Positions 27,799 through 36,531 of a stretch of DNA of 64,000 nt are shown here, in pieces. A program made the translations under genes and the position numbers. The notes beneath the pieces are model-generated. The model saw nothing but the letters and a program-made list of their open reading frames with translations. It ran no database searches and was not told the origin of the DNA. The stretch spans positions 496,001 through 560,000 of the forward strand of contig NZ_RXOL01000001.1 of NCBI RefSeq assembly GCF_004004515.1, given 5' to 3'. This DNA is from Croceicoccus ponticola (GTDB lineage: Bacteria > Pseudomonadota > Alphaproteobacteria > Sphingomonadales > Sphingomonadaceae). Each line of letters begins with the position of its first letter. Position 1 is the stretch's first letter.

Positions 27799-28653
27799 AT
27801 GTCCGCTGCAAAAGAAAACTCGGTGACTGAATCCAGCCTGTACCCGGGCCTGTATATTGTCGCTACACCAATTGGCAATCTCGGGGATTTGAGCGCGCGC
27901 GCGCTGGCGGTGCTCAAAGCGTGCGTCGCGGTGGCTTGCGAAGACACGCGTGTAACCGGCAAACTGCTGCATCACGCCGGTATCAAGCAGCGCCTGATCC
28001 GATACGATGACCATGCCGACGGGTCCGTCCGCGAACGCTTGCTGGCGATGGCAACGCAAGAAGCGGTGGCGCTGGTGTCCGACGCCGGCACGCCACTGAT
28101 ATCCGATCCCGGATACAAGCTGGTTCGAGAAGCGCGCGAACGCGGCATCGCCGTGGTCAGCGTGCCGGGGCCAAGCGCGCTGATCGTCGCGCTGACGCTG
28201 TCGGGATTGCCCACTGACCGTTTCCTGTTTGGCGGATTTTTGCCGGTAAAGGACAAGGCGCGCCGTGACGTGCTGGGCGAACTGGGTGCAGTTCGTGCGA
28301 CGTTGGTCTTTTATGAAACTTCGCCGCGTCTACTCGACGCGCTGGCGGCGATAGAGGCGGTTCTGCCGGGGCGCGAAGTGGCCGTGGCGCGTGAATTGAC
28401 CAAGAAATTCGAGGAGTGCCGGTCCGGTTCGGTCGCGGAACTGACGGACCATTATACATCGCACCCGCCCAAGGGAGAGATCGTGCTGATTATCGCCCCC
28501 CCCGGAGAGGCGAGCACCGACGATCTCGATATCGACGCGCTGTTGCAGGCCGAACTGGCCGATCACAAGCCGTCGCAGGCGGCGGCTCGTCTGGCCAGGG
28601 AATACGGGCTGGATCGCAAGGTGCTCTATGCCCGCGCGCTGGAACTCAAATGA
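27799..28653 (+). CDS. rsmI: 16S rRNA (cytidine-1402 2'-O)-methyltransferase
   Basis: SAM-dependent methyltransferase that modifies C1402 of 16S rRNA in the P-site. The 284-residue protein carries the tetrapyrrole-methylase fold: LYIVATPIGNLGDL near the N-terminus, ACEDTRVTGKLL, ALVSDAGTPLISDPG (about 85-99), and VPGPSALIVAL. ATG 27799 is preferred to TTG 27787 because it gives the usual short N-terminus. It overlaps yraN by four bases (ATGA). Confidence 0.95.
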   Translation: MSAAKENSVTESSLYPGLYIVATPIGNLGDLSARALAVLKACVAVACEDTRVTGKLLHHAGIKQRLIRYDDHADGSVRERLLAMATQEAVALVSDAGTPLISDPGYKLVREARERGIAVVSVPGPSALIVALTLSGLPTDRFLFGGFLPVKDKARRDVLGELGAVRATLVFYETSPRLLDALAAIEAVLPGREVAVARELTKKFEECRSGSVAELTDHYTSHPPKGEIVLIIAPPGEASTDDLDIDALLQAELADHKPSQAAARLAREYGLDRKVLYARALELK

Positions 28654-29015
28654 CCGAACCGGCGCCAAGCCGCGTTCGCGCCGAACGGCAGGGTCGCAAG
28701 GGCGAGGCCGCGGCCGCGATGTACCTTCGCGCCAAAGGCTGGCGCGTCCTTGCCGAACGGGTCCGCAATCCTGCGGGAGAGATCGACCTGATCGCCCGGC
28801 GCGGAACGATGGTCATCTTCGTCGAGGTCAAATGGCGCGCTAGGGCGCAGGAACTGGATCTTGCCATCGACGCGCGCCGGCTCGCGCGGGTCTGCGCCGC
28901 GGCAGAAGCGGAGGCGCACAAGTACCTTCGCGACGGTGACGACATGCGGATCGACGTGCTGCTCCTTGCGCCGGGGCGGCTGCCGCGCCATCTGGCCAAT
29001 GCCGGCCAATTCTAG
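28650..29015 (+). CDS. yraN: YraN-family (UPF0102) endonuclease-fold protein
   Basis: The 121-residue protein has the restriction-endonuclease-like fold of the YraN family: GRKGEAAAAMYL, the GEIDLIARRG motif (about 42-51) carrying the catalytic Asp, and IFVEVKWR (about 55-62) with the ExK residues. The cellular role of YraN is unsettled. The start at 28650 overlaps the rsmI stop (ATGA), and the frame also extends upstream inside rsmI without meaning. Neighbouring order rsmI-yraN-gshB is common. Confidence 0.92.
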   Translation: MTEPAPSRVRAERQGRKGEAAAAMYLRAKGWRVLAERVRNPAGEIDLIARRGTMVIFVEVKWRARAQELDLAIDARRLARVCAAAEAEAHKYLRDGDDMRIDVLLLAPGRLPRHLANAGQF

Positions 29016-29042
29016 GCCGACCGAATCTGCAGAATCGAGGAT

Positions 29043-30047
29043 ATGTCCGTGACCACTCCCTTGCGCGTCGCCATCCAGATGGACCCGATGGAATCGATCA
29101 AGATCGCCGGGGACTCCAGTTTCGCGCTGATGATATCGGCGCAGGGCAGGGGGCATGCGCTGTTCCACTACGACGTGCGCACGCTGGCATGGAAATCGGA
29201 CGGCAAGGGCGGGGGCCGCGTCACCGCATGGGCCGCGCCGGTAACCGTCCGCGCGATCGAAGGCGATCATTTCGAACTCGGCGAACATCGCACCATCGAC
29301 CTTGGCAGCGATGTAGATGTCGTCCTGATGCGACAGGACCCTCCCTTCGACCTCGGCTATCTGACGGGCACTTGGCTGCTTGAACGCATCCGGGGCGAAA
29401 CTCTGGTGGTGAATGACCCTGTTGCCGTCCGCAATGCGCCTGAAAAGGTCTATGTCCTCGATTTCGCGCGTTTCATGCCTCCGACGCTGATCACCCGGCG
29501 GATCGAGGATGTGCGCGAATTCATGGCCGAACATGCCGCCGATCACCCCGGCGGCGTGGTGATAAAGCCGCTGCACGGCAATGCCGGCAAGGCGGTGTTC
29601 CACATCGGCCCCGATGGCGCGAATTTGTCTGCGCTGGTCGAAATGTTCCTGCAAACTTGGCCCGAACCCTTCATGGTCCAGCCATTCCTTCCCGAAGTGG
29701 CGCTGGGCGACAAGCGCATCGTGCTGGTCGACGGCGTCGTTGCTGGCGCGATCAACCGCAAACCGGGAGAGGGCGAATTTCGGTCGAACTTGGCGCAAGG
29801 CGGCTTTGCCGAAGCGAGTCAGCTGACTGAGGCTGAGGAGGAAATCTGCGCCGCGATGGGTCCGCAGCTCAAGGAACTGGGCCTCGTATTCGTCGGCATC
29901 GACGTGATCGGCGGCAAGTGGCTCACCGAAATCAACGTGACCAGCCCGACCGGTATCGTGTCGATCGACCGGTTTAACGGCACCGATACGTCCGCCATGA
30001 TCTGGGAGGCGATCGAAACGCGCATCGCGGCGGGACGGTCCGAATAA
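29043..30047 (+). CDS. gshB: Glutathione synthetase
   Basis: ATP-grasp enzyme joining gamma-glutamylcysteine to glycine. The 334-residue length and motifs fit: N-terminal VAIQMDPMESI, FMPPTLITRR, a Gly-rich phosphate loop region HGNAGKAVF, and the C-terminal ATP/Mg motif with FVGIDVIGGKWLTEINVTSPTG. ATG 29043 has a GAGG ribosome binding site. It lies 27 bases after yraN in the same direction. gshA is not in the window. Confidence 0.96.
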   Translation: MSVTTPLRVAIQMDPMESIKIAGDSSFALMISAQGRGHALFHYDVRTLAWKSDGKGGGRVTAWAAPVTVRAIEGDHFELGEHRTIDLGSDVDVVLMRQDPPFDLGYLTGTWLLERIRGETLVVNDPVAVRNAPEKVYVLDFARFMPPTLITRRIEDVREFMAEHAADHPGGVVIKPLHGNAGKAVFHIGPDGANLSALVEMFLQTWPEPFMVQPFLPEVALGDKRIVLVDGVVAGAINRKPGEGEFRSNLAQGGFAEASQLTEAEEEICAAMGPQLKELGLVFVGIDVIGGKWLTEINVTSPTGIVSIDRFNGTDTSAMIWEAIETRIAAGRSE

Positions 30048-30062
30048 CGAACAAGCTGGGCT

Positions 30063-30086
30063 GACGGACCTTTCTGGCGGTCCGTC
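30063..30086 (+). terminator. Hairpin after gshB, possible weak terminator
   Basis: GACGGACC and its exact complement with an eight-base loop, 15 bases after the gshB stop and just before the DedA gene. The T-run afterwards is poor (GTTCCC), so this may only attenuate transcription into the DedA gene or protect the 3' end of the gshB message. Confidence 0.5.
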
Positions 30087-30099
30087 CGTTCCCAACCCC

Positions 30100-30726
30100 A
30101 TGCAAGATTTCATCATCCAGCTGATCGAGGGCGGCGGCTACATCGGCATCGCCTTGCTGATGGCGCTGGAAAATATTTTCCCGCCCATCCCCAGCGAAGT
30201 CATCATGGGTGTTGCCGGCGTGGCCGTTCACGCCGGTCGCATGGCATTCTGGCCAGTGTTGTTCTGGGGCACCCTCGGCTCCACCGTCGGCAACTACTTA
30301 TGGTTTCTGGCCGGCAAGAAGATGGGTTACGAACGCTTGCGTCCCTTTGTCGATCGCCATGGCCGATGGCTGACGCTTGACTGGTGCGATATCGAACGCA
30401 GCTCGCGGTTTTTTCGCAAGCATGGGCAATGGGTCGTGTTTTTCCTGCGCTTTTCGCCACTGATGCGAACTATCATATCCTTGCCAGCAGGCCTTGCCCG
30501 CATGGGAACATCGCGGTTCCTGATCTTCACGTTCATGGGTTCGTCGCTTTGGAACGCGGCTCTTATCGGCAGCGCTTCGCTTTTGGCTAACTGGTTCGGC
30601 AATTTCGAACAGGTGTTGAGCTATATCGTGCTGGGCATGATTCTGGTTGGCGCCGCATGGTATGCCTACCGTGTGATCACGTGGACCCCGCGCCAGGTGC
30701 AATCGGTCGAAGAACCCGCTGAATAG
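30100..30726 (+). CDS. DedA-family membrane protein
   Basis: The 208-residue polytopic protein has the DedA signature: the re-entrant segment ENIFPPIPSEVIMG (about 25-38), the GSTVGNYLWFLAGKKMG helix, and the HGQWVVFFLRFSPLMRTIISLPAG segment (about 107-130) with conserved Arg residues. DedA proteins are proposed undecaprenyl-phosphate or lipid flippases/transporters; some help membrane homeostasis. It ends exactly where the convergent recombinase stop begins (30726/30727). Confidence 0.9.
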   Translation: MQDFIIQLIEGGGYIGIALLMALENIFPPIPSEVIMGVAGVAVHAGRMAFWPVLFWGTLGSTVGNYLWFLAGKKMGYERLRPFVDRHGRWLTLDWCDIERSSRFFRKHGQWVVFFLRFSPLMRTIISLPAGLARMGTSRFLIFTFMGSSLWNAALIGSASLLANWFGNFEQVLSYIVLGMILVGAAWYAYRVITWTPRQVQSVEEPAE

Positions 30727-31632
30727 TCAGTCGGTTTCGCGCGGGTGGGCATTTCGATAGACGTCCAGCAGCGTTGCGGCGTCTACTTTCGTATAAATCT
30801 GCGTCGAGCCGAGACTGGCGTGGCCCAGCAACTCCTGCAAACTGCGCAAATCCGCTCCTGCCGCCAGCAAATGCGTCGCGAACGAATGGCGCAAGGCGTG
30901 CGGCGTTGCGGTTGGCGGAAGGCCGAGCGATTGTCGCGCGCGCGCCACGGCTCTTTGCACGATGCCCTGCGCCAATCTACCTCCGCGCGCGCCGCGAAAC
31001 AGCGGCTGGTTGGGGTCGAGCGTGAAGGGCGTTGCGGCGACGTAGGCATCGACGGCCGCGCTGACGATGGGCAGGACCGGCACGGCGCGCTGCTTGCCGC
31101 CCTTGCCGGTCACGGTGATCGTCTCGCCCAGCGGTGCCGCGTCGCCATTCAACGACAGCGCCTCGGCAATTCGCAGGCCGGATCCATAGAGCAGAAGGAG
31201 CACCGCGCGATCGCGTGCGCCAATCCAAGGCTGACTGGCTTCGTCGTCCACCATCCCGGTCAGGTTAACGACCTCGTCCGGCGTGACGGCTCTGGGTATG
31301 CCTTTCTTGACTCTGGGTCCGCGCATGCGTGGTGCCGATTGTCCTGACTTTCCAGACTTCTCACGACTGTACTTCAGGAACGACTTGATGGCGGAAAGCT
31401 CTCGTGCAGCCGAATTGTTCGTTAGTCCGTCAGCTCGCCGCGACGCGAGATAGCGCCGCAAGACCTGCTGCTCAGCCTCGGCCAGCGCATTCCACGTCGG
31501 TTCCATGCCGTCGAAACGCAACAACCTTTCCGCCGTTGCGACATAGGCTCGAACGGTATGCGGCGAACGACGCAAATTATGGGTGAGATGCCCGTGCCAG
31601 TCGGACAGGATCGCTTCTGCGCGAAAATCCAT
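30727..31632 (-). CDS. xerC: Tyrosine recombinase XerC
   Basis: Site-specific recombinase of about 301 residues that with XerD resolves chromosome dimers at dif. An N-terminal SAM-like domain (about 10-90) is followed by the catalytic domain with the full set R154 (GSGLRIAEAL), K180 (GKGGKQR), H245 and R248 (HALRHS), H271 (GHASLGS) and nucleophile Y280 (IYTKV). The SLGSTQIYTKVD ending favours XerC over XerD. Two starts are plausible: ATG 31632 (used) and GTG 31656, which overlaps the hemW stop (GTGA) and would add eight residues. No attachment site or mobile-element genes surround it, so a housekeeping role fits. Confidence 0.9.
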   Translation of the reverse strand: MDFRAEAILSDWHGHLTHNLRRSPHTVRAYVATAERLLRFDGMEPTWNALAEAEQQVLRRYLASRRADGLTNNSAARELSAIKSFLKYSREKSGKSGQSAPRMRGPRVKKGIPRAVTPDEVVNLTGMVDDEASQPWIGARDRAVLLLLYGSGLRIAEALSLNGDAAPLGETITVTGKGGKQRAVPVLPIVSAAVDAYVAATPFTLDPNQPLFRGARGGRLAQGIVQRAVARARQSLGLPPTATPHALRHSFATHLLAAGADLRSLQELLGHASLGSTQIYTKVDAATLLDVYRNAHPRETD

Positions 31633-31652
31633 GTCGACGGACGATACGGTAC

Positions 31653-32807
31653 TCACGGCGCGTCCATCAGGTCCGGACCGACGATTTCCGCAATCAGGCT
31701 GTCGAGCACGACCATCCCCCTGCCGGTGACACGCAACCGCCCATTTTCGCGTGTGACGAAGCCCAGTTGTTCGACCAGTTTTGTCCGTTCGGCGTCGAGC
31801 AAGCAGTTTTCCGTTATGCCGAAACGAGCGGCGAGGGCGGAGGGATCGACGCCTTCGCCCAGGCGCAGGCCCATCATCATGGCTTCTGCCGCCTGTTCGC
31901 CAGACGGAAGGACGCGTTGCTCCACCAGTCCGTGCCCCGCCTCCGCCACTGCCGACAGGTAATTTTCCGGCTTGCGATGCCGCTGCGTCGCGATTCCCCC
32001 GCGGCGTCCATGCGCGCCGGGGCCGATGCCGACATAGTCGCCATATCGCCAATAAGTGAGGTTGTGGCGGCTCTCCTCTCCGGGCCGAGCGTGGTTGCTC
32101 GTCTCGTATGCCGGCAAGCCTGCGGTCTTGGTCCGGAACCGGGTGAATTCGAAAAGTTCGCTGGCGATTTCCTCGTCCGGCATCTCGAACGCGCCTTTTC
32201 GAAAATCAGTGGCAAAGCGCGTGCCAGGTTCGATCGTCAGCTGATACAGCGACAGATGTCCAGTTCCGAAGGCGAGCGCGGCGCCAAGCTCCGATTGCCA
32301 TTGCGCCCGTGTCTGGCCGGGGCGCGCATAGATAAGGTCGAAACTGACGCGGTCGAAATGCTTTTGCGCGATGCCAATCGCTTCAACCGCTTCGCCAGCG
32401 TCGTGCAATCTACCCAAAAATTTCAATGTTTTATCATCGAAACTTTGCACGCCCAGCGAGGAGCGATTGACGCCTGCGCGGGCGAGATCGGCAAACTTGG
32501 CCGACTCAACGCTCGACGGATTGGCCTCCAGCGTGATCTCGATATCGGCGGCAAAGGTCCAGTGCTCGGCAGCCTGTGCGATCAGCCGTTCTACTAGCGT
32601 CGGCGGCATTAGCGAAGGAGTGCCGCCGCCAAAAAAGATCGAGCCCAATTCGCGCTTGCCGGTGATCCGGGCTTCGTAAGCCATGTCGGACAGCAGCGCG
32701 CGTTCCCACTCGCCGATGTCCACTCCGCTGCGCACATGACTGTTGAAGTCGCAGTAGGGGCATTTCTTCAGACAGAAGGGCCAGTGGATATAAAGCGCGA
32801 GGGCCAT
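31653..32807 (-). CDS. hemW: Radical SAM haem chaperone HemW
   Basis: The 384-residue protein has the radical-SAM cluster motif C12-x3-C16-x2-C19 (PFCLKKCPYC) followed by the FFGGGTPSLM block and RSSLGVQSFDD. Lack of the HemN-specific N-terminal extension and the extra cysteine makes this HemW, a haem-trafficking chaperone, rather than coproporphyrinogen dehydrogenase. The C-terminal HemN_C-type domain is complete. It runs into xerC with a four-base overlap if the GTG start of xerC is used. A CAP-domain gene diverges 38 bases upstream. Confidence 0.93.
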   Translation of the reverse strand: MALALYIHWPFCLKKCPYCDFNSHVRSGVDIGEWERALLSDMAYEARITGKRELGSIFFGGGTPSLMPPTLVERLIAQAAEHWTFAADIEITLEANPSSVESAKFADLARAGVNRSSLGVQSFDDKTLKFLGRLHDAGEAVEAIGIAQKHFDRVSFDLIYARPGQTRAQWQSELGAALAFGTGHLSLYQLTIEPGTRFATDFRKGAFEMPDEEIASELFEFTRFRTKTAGLPAYETSNHARPGEESRHNLTYWRYGDYVGIGPGAHGRRGGIATQRHRKPENYLSAVAEAGHGLVEQRVLPSGEQAAEAMMMGLRLGEGVDPSALAARFGITENCLLDAERTKLVEQLGFVTRENGRLRVTGRGMVVLDSLIAEIVGPDLMDAP

Positions 32808-32845
32808 GCCGGTATTTCAGCGCCTGTTAACCCGGCAAAGTCAAG

Positions 32846-33412
32846 ATGGCGGCCATGGGACGGGTCAGATTCTGGGCGTTGGGCATGGCCGGCGCATTCG
32901 CAGCAGTGGTAGCGATTGGCGCATCCGGCGTCGCTTCTTCGAAGGAGCGCGGCTGGGTCGAGCGCGTGGGCGGTGGCAGCTTTGCCGAACGCCTGCTTGG
33001 TGCGCACAACGATGAACGACGAAAGATGGGCGTGCCCGACTTGCGGTGGAGCCCGAAACTGGCTGCGCAGGCGCAGGCCTATGCGCAAAAACTCGCCCGG
33101 CAACAGGCGATGGTTCATGCCAGCAATGCCGAGCGCGGCGGAGCGGGCGAAAACCTCTGGGCCGGTCGCGCCGGTTTCTATTCGGCCGAGGAAATGGTCG
33201 AAGGGATGGTCGCGGAAAAGCGCCATTTCAAAAGCGGCAATTTCCCACAAGTCAGCCGCACCGGCCAGTGGCGCGACGTCGGCCATTATACCCAGCTGAT
33301 CTGGCGCGAAACGACCGACATCGGTTGTGCAGTGGCGCCGGGTGGCACCAACGATTGGCTGGTGTGCCGTTACTGGCCCGCAGGCAACATTTATGGAAAG
33401 CCGGTGCTCTAG
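32846..33412 (+). CDS. Exported CAP (SCP/PR1)-domain protein
   Basis: The 188-residue protein has an N-terminal hydrophobic export segment (about 8-30), then a CAP domain with the GAGENLWAG block (about 99-107), HYTQLIWRETTDIGCAV (about 147-163) and the closing LVCRYWPAGNIYG motif; conserved His and Glu residues of the CAP cavity are present. Bacterial CAP proteins bind lipids or have unknown functions. It lies on the plus strand between the minus-strand rdgB and hemW genes and overlaps the rdgB stop by four bases. ATG 32855 is an alternative start. Confidence 0.88.
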   Translation: MAAMGRVRFWALGMAGAFAAVVAIGASGVASSKERGWVERVGGGSFAERLLGAHNDERRKMGVPDLRWSPKLAAQAQAYAQKLARQQAMVHASNAERGGAGENLWAGRAGFYSAEEMVEGMVAEKRHFKSGNFPQVSRTGQWRDVGHYTQLIWRETTDIGCAVAPGGTNDWLVCRYWPAGNIYGKPVL

Positions 33413-34044
33413 GCGCCGAACTGTTCGGCAACCAGCTTGCGAAAGGCGTCGGCGCGGTGGCTCATCGCGTGCTTTTCCTCAGGTGCAAGCTCGGCAAAGG
33501 TGACGTCGCGCCCCTTTGGCACGAAGACCGGATCGTACCCGAAGCCCATCGTGCCGCGTGGCGGCCAAGTCAGCGATCCGTCGACACGGCCTTCGTAAAC
33601 GGCCTCGCGCCCGTCGGGCCATGCAATGGCGAGGACACAGGAGAACCACGCGTCGCGCGGCGTGTCCGGACCCTTTTCGGCGAGCATTCCCTCGACCTTG
33701 CCCATCGCCATGTACCAGTCGCGCCCGGCAGGGCCTTCGAACCACTGCCGTTCGGCCCAATCGGCGGTATAGACGCCGGGCCGGCCATCCAGCGCGGCGA
33801 CCGATAGGCCCGAATCGTCTGCAAGGCTGACGATCTGCGAAGCCTGTGTCGCCGCGCGCGCCTTGATCAGCGCGTTTTCCACGAATGTCGTGCCCGTCTC
33901 CGCCGGTTCTGGCAGGCCGAGTGAACCTGCGCTGATGCAATCCACGCCATAGGGCGCGAGCAGGGCCGAAATTTCCTTCAGCTTGCCCGCATTGTGCGTG
34001 GCGATGACCAGCCGCCCGGAATTGAGATGGGGCCTATCGCTCAT
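33409..34044 (-). CDS. rdgB: RdgB/HAM1-type non-canonical purine NTP pyrophosphatase
   Basis: House-cleaning enzyme that hydrolyses dITP, ITP and XTP to the monophosphate plus diphosphate. The 211-residue sequence shows the family motifs [13 protein letters not shown] (about 13-25), [20 protein letters not shown] (about 76-95), GYDPVF and [10 protein letters not shown]. Its start overlaps the rph stop (ATGA), giving the widespread rph-rdgB pair. Confidence 0.96.
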   Translation of the reverse strand: MSDRPHLNSGRLVIATHNAGKLKEISALLAPYGVDCISAGSLGLPEPAETGTTFVENALIKARAATQASQIVSLADDSGLSVAALDGRPGVYTADWAERQWFEGPAGRDWYMAMGKVEGMLAEKGPDTPRDAWFSCVLAIAWPDGREAVYEGRVDGSLTWPPRGTMGFGYDPVFVPKGRDVTFAELAPEEKHAMSHRADAFRKLVAEQFGA

Positions 34045-34754
34045 TTTACGGCGATATCCTGCGCTCGGTAAATCGAATCGCAGCCGGTGCGGGCAAGGCG
34101 AAGGAGACGAAGGAGGCCTTCTTCGTCATATGTCGCGCCTTCTGCCGTGGCCTGCACCTCTGCGATCTGGCCCCCTTCGATCAGGACGAAGTTGGCGTCC
34201 GCATCGGCGTTCGAATCCTCGTCGTAATCAAGATCGAGCACCGGCGTGCCCTTAAAGATGCCGCACGACACTGCGGCGATCTTGGACGTCAGCGGATCGG
34301 CCTTGATCTCGCCCTTGTCCATCAGGCCCTGAACGGCGAGCCGCAGCGCGACCCATGCGCCGGAAATCGCCGCGGTGCGCGTGCCGCCGTCGGCCTGAAG
34401 CACGTCGCAGTCGAGCGTGATCTGGCGTTCGCCAAGCTTCTTCAGGTCGGTCACGGCCCGCAACGAACGCCCGATCAGGCGCTGGATTTCCTGGGTTCGG
34501 CCAGTCTGCTTGCCCTTTGCCGCTTCGCGTCCGCCACGGGTGTGCGTGGCGCGCGGCAGCATCGAATATTCCGCCGTGACCCAGCCTTCGCCTTTGCCAC
34601 GCAACCATGGCGGCAGGCGTTCTTCAACGCTGGCGGTGCACAGCACGCGGGTTTCGCCAAAGCTGATAAGGCAAGACCCCTCGGCGTGCTTGGTAAAGCC
34701 GGTCTCAATGGTAATCGCCCGCATCTCGTCTGCGGCGCGGCCGGATGGGCGCAT
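34041..34754 (-). CDS. rph: Ribonuclease PH
   Basis: Phosphate-dependent 3'-5' exoribonuclease that trims tRNA precursors. The 237-residue protein begins [12 protein letters not shown], the exact family N-terminus, and has the RNase PH fold with [15 protein letters not shown] (about 125-139, phosphate-binding Arg/Thr) and [17 protein letters not shown] (about 182-198, acidic metal site). It appears full-length. It heads the rph-rdgB run and diverges from hrcA across 91 bases. Confidence 0.96.
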   Translation of the reverse strand: MRPSGRAADEMRAITIETGFTKHAEGSCLISFGETRVLCTASVEERLPPWLRGKGEGWVTAEYSMLPRATHTRGGREAAKGKQTGRTQEIQRLIGRSLRAVTDLKKLGERQITLDCDVLQADGGTRTAAISGAWVALRLAVQGLMDKGEIKADPLTSKIAAVSCGIFKGTPVLDLDYDEDSNADADANFVLIEGGQIAEVQATAEGATYDEEGLLRLLRLARTGCDSIYRAQDIAVK

Positions 34755-34810
34755 TTGTGGTGATTCCTTCTGCGATAACGTGTTTCGGCGCTGGCGTTAG
34801 TCGCATCGGG

Positions 34811-34838
34811 CTTGAGGCCGCAAGGGGATGCCCTAAAT
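34811..34838 (+). promoter_or_regulatory. Putative sigma-32 (RpoH) promoter of hrcA-grpE
   Basis: CTTGAG at 34811-34816 and CCCTAAAT at 34831-34838 are separated by 14 bases, close to the heat-shock sigma pattern CTTGAA / CCCCATNT. The predicted transcription start falls only a few bases before the annotated ATG, so the true hrcA start could instead be the ATG at 34870. I see no CIRCE inverted repeat between rph and hrcA. Confidence 0.4.
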
Positions 34839-34845
34839 AAGGGGC

Positions 34846-35907
34846 ATGCAAGGACCGCCCCTCATTGAAATGACCGATCGCGCCCGCGACATCTTTCGGC
34901 TGGTGGTCGAGGGGTTCATCGATTCGGGCCAACCCGTCGGATCGAAAGTGCTGGCCAACGCCGAGGGGATCAATCTTTCTCCCGCATCGATCCGGTCGGT
35001 GCTCGCCGATCTCGAACGCTTGGGCCTTTTGGCTGCACCGCATACCAGCGCTGGGCGGATGCCGACCGAATCCGGTCTGCGCCTGTTCGTCGACGGAATG
35101 ATGCAAGTGGCTGAACCCAGCCAGGCCGAACGCCTTGCCATTGAGCGCGAGCTCGCGCGGCCCGGCCCGGTGGAAGACGCGCTGGCCAAGACATCGGCGA
35201 TGCTGTCCAGCCTTTCCGCCTGTGCCGGCGTTGTCATGGTGCCGGCGCACGAACCGCGCTTGTTGCAGATGACCATCGTGCCGCTGGGCAACGGTCGGGC
35301 TCTGGCCGTGTTGGTTGGAGAGGACGGCGCGATTGAAAATCGCGTGCTCGACCTGCCGGCAGGCACGGACGCCAGTACGCTGGAACAGGCGGCCAACTAC
35401 ATTTCAGCGCAACTTGCCGGGCGAACGCTGGCCGAAGCCGCAGCGGCGGTGAAGCGCGAGCTGGCAGGCGAACGGGCTTCGCTCGATTCGGCGGCGCGCG
35501 ATCTTGTCGAACGCGGGCTGGCGATCTGGAGCGAGGATGCTGCGCGCCGCCCTGTTCTGATCGTGAGGGGACAGGCGAACCTGCTGGACGAAGCGGCGGT
35601 GGAGGATCTGGAACGCGTCCGGTCGCTGATCGACGATATCGAACGATCCGAACAGGTTGCGGCGGTTCTCGCCTCCGCCCGCGATGCGAAAAGCGCGCGG
35701 ATATTCATCGGATCGGAAAACAAGCTCTTCTCGCTCTCCGGCTCCTCGGTCATTGCATCCCCCTATCGCGATCGCGAAGGCAGGGTCATCGGAGTCGTGG
35801 GCGTGATCGGGCCGACGCGGTTGAATTACGGCCGGCTCGTCCCCATGGTGGATTTCACCGCACGGAGCCTGGGGCTGAGCCTCGGGCGGATCACCGGTCA
35901 AGGCTGA
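34846..35907 (+). CDS. hrcA: Heat-inducible transcription repressor HrcA
   Basis: Repressor of groESL and other heat-shock operons that binds CIRCE elements. The 353-residue protein has an N-terminal winged helix (DRARDIFRLVVEGFIDSGQP region, about 11-30, and SPASIRSVLADLERLGLL, about 45-62) with the family HTSAGRMPTESGLRLFVD block, and a C-terminal GAF-like domain ending with GVVGVIGPTRLNYGRLVPMVD. It begins the hrcA-grpE pair, followed by dnaK-dnaJ 2.2 kb later. No CIRCE site was found in the window, so its targets lie elsewhere, probably at groESL. Confidence 0.96.
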   Translation: MQGPPLIEMTDRARDIFRLVVEGFIDSGQPVGSKVLANAEGINLSPASIRSVLADLERLGLLAAPHTSAGRMPTESGLRLFVDGMMQVAEPSQAERLAIERELARPGPVEDALAKTSAMLSSLSACAGVVMVPAHEPRLLQMTIVPLGNGRALAVLVGEDGAIENRVLDLPAGTDASTLEQAANYISAQLAGRTLAEAAAAVKRELAGERASLDSAARDLVERGLAIWSEDAARRPVLIVRGQANLLDEAAVEDLERVRSLIDDIERSEQVAAVLASARDAKSARIFIGSENKLFSLSGSSVIASPYRDREGRVIGVVGVIGPTRLNYGRLVPMVDFTARSLGLSLGRITGQG

Positions 35908-35935
35908 CCGGTAACAGACAGGAATTTATAGCGCG

Positions 35936-36508
35936 ATGAGCGACAAACGGACCCGCGACGAAGCGGTCGAGAACGAATTGAATGGCGTGCCCGAGGACAT
36001 GCTCGAGGGCGGCGAAGACGCTGAGGTCGAAAGCACCGACGAGCGCCTTGCCGCGCTTGAGGAAGAATTGGCCGAAGCCAAGCAGCAGGTACTCTACGCC
36101 CGTGCCGAGACGCAGAACGTGCGTCGCCGGATGGAAAAGGACATTGCGGACGCGCGTACATATGCCGCCACCGGTTTTGCGCGCGACGTGCTTTCGGTGT
36201 CCGACAACCTGACCCGCGCGCTGGAGGCTATCCCCGAAGAATTGCGCGAAGACGACAAGATGAAGGGCCTCGTTGCCGGCATCGAAGCGACATCGCGCGA
36301 ACTCGACAATGTCTTCGGCCAGCACGGCATCAGCCGCATCGCCGCCCGCGGCATGCCGCTTGATCCCAACCAGCATCAGGCGGTAGTCGAAATCCCGAGC
36401 ACCGATGCTGAACCGGGCACGGTGGTGCAGGAAATGCAGGCCGGTTACATGATCAAGGGTCGCCTGTTGCGCCCCGCCATGGTCGGAGTGGCGAAAAAGC
36501 CGGACTGA
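35936..36508 (+). CDS. grpE: GrpE nucleotide-exchange factor for DnaK
   Basis: Co-chaperone that releases ADP from DnaK. The 190-residue protein has a Glu-rich coiled-coil N-terminal half (about 10-90, with RAETQNVRRRMEKD) and the beta-wing C-terminal domain (VFGQHGISRI, NQHQAVVEIPS, GYMIKGRLLRPAMVGVAK). It starts 28 bases after hrcA, in the same operon. Confidence 0.96.
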   Translation: MSDKRTRDEAVENELNGVPEDMLEGGEDAEVESTDERLAALEEELAEAKQQVLYARAETQNVRRRMEKDIADARTYAATGFARDVLSVSDNLTRALEAIPEELREDDKMKGLVAGIEATSRELDNVFGQHGISRIAARGMPLDPNQHQAVVEIPSTDAEPGTVVQEMQAGYMIKGRLLRPAMVGVAKKPD

Positions 36509-36531
36509 TACAAACAACTCGTGTTACTTCA

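Noticed and set aside
28626-30116. 496-codon minus-strand frame antisense to yraN and gshB
   Set aside because: It crosses two well-supported plus-strand genes and resembles no protein.
30727-31632. Tyrosine recombinase as sign of an integrated element
   Set aside because: It looks like XerC, is coupled to hemW, and no attachment-site repeats or phage genes are nearby.
34755-34845. CIRCE element before hrcA
   Set aside because: No TTAGCACTC-N9-GAGTGCTAA-like repeat is visible in this gap.
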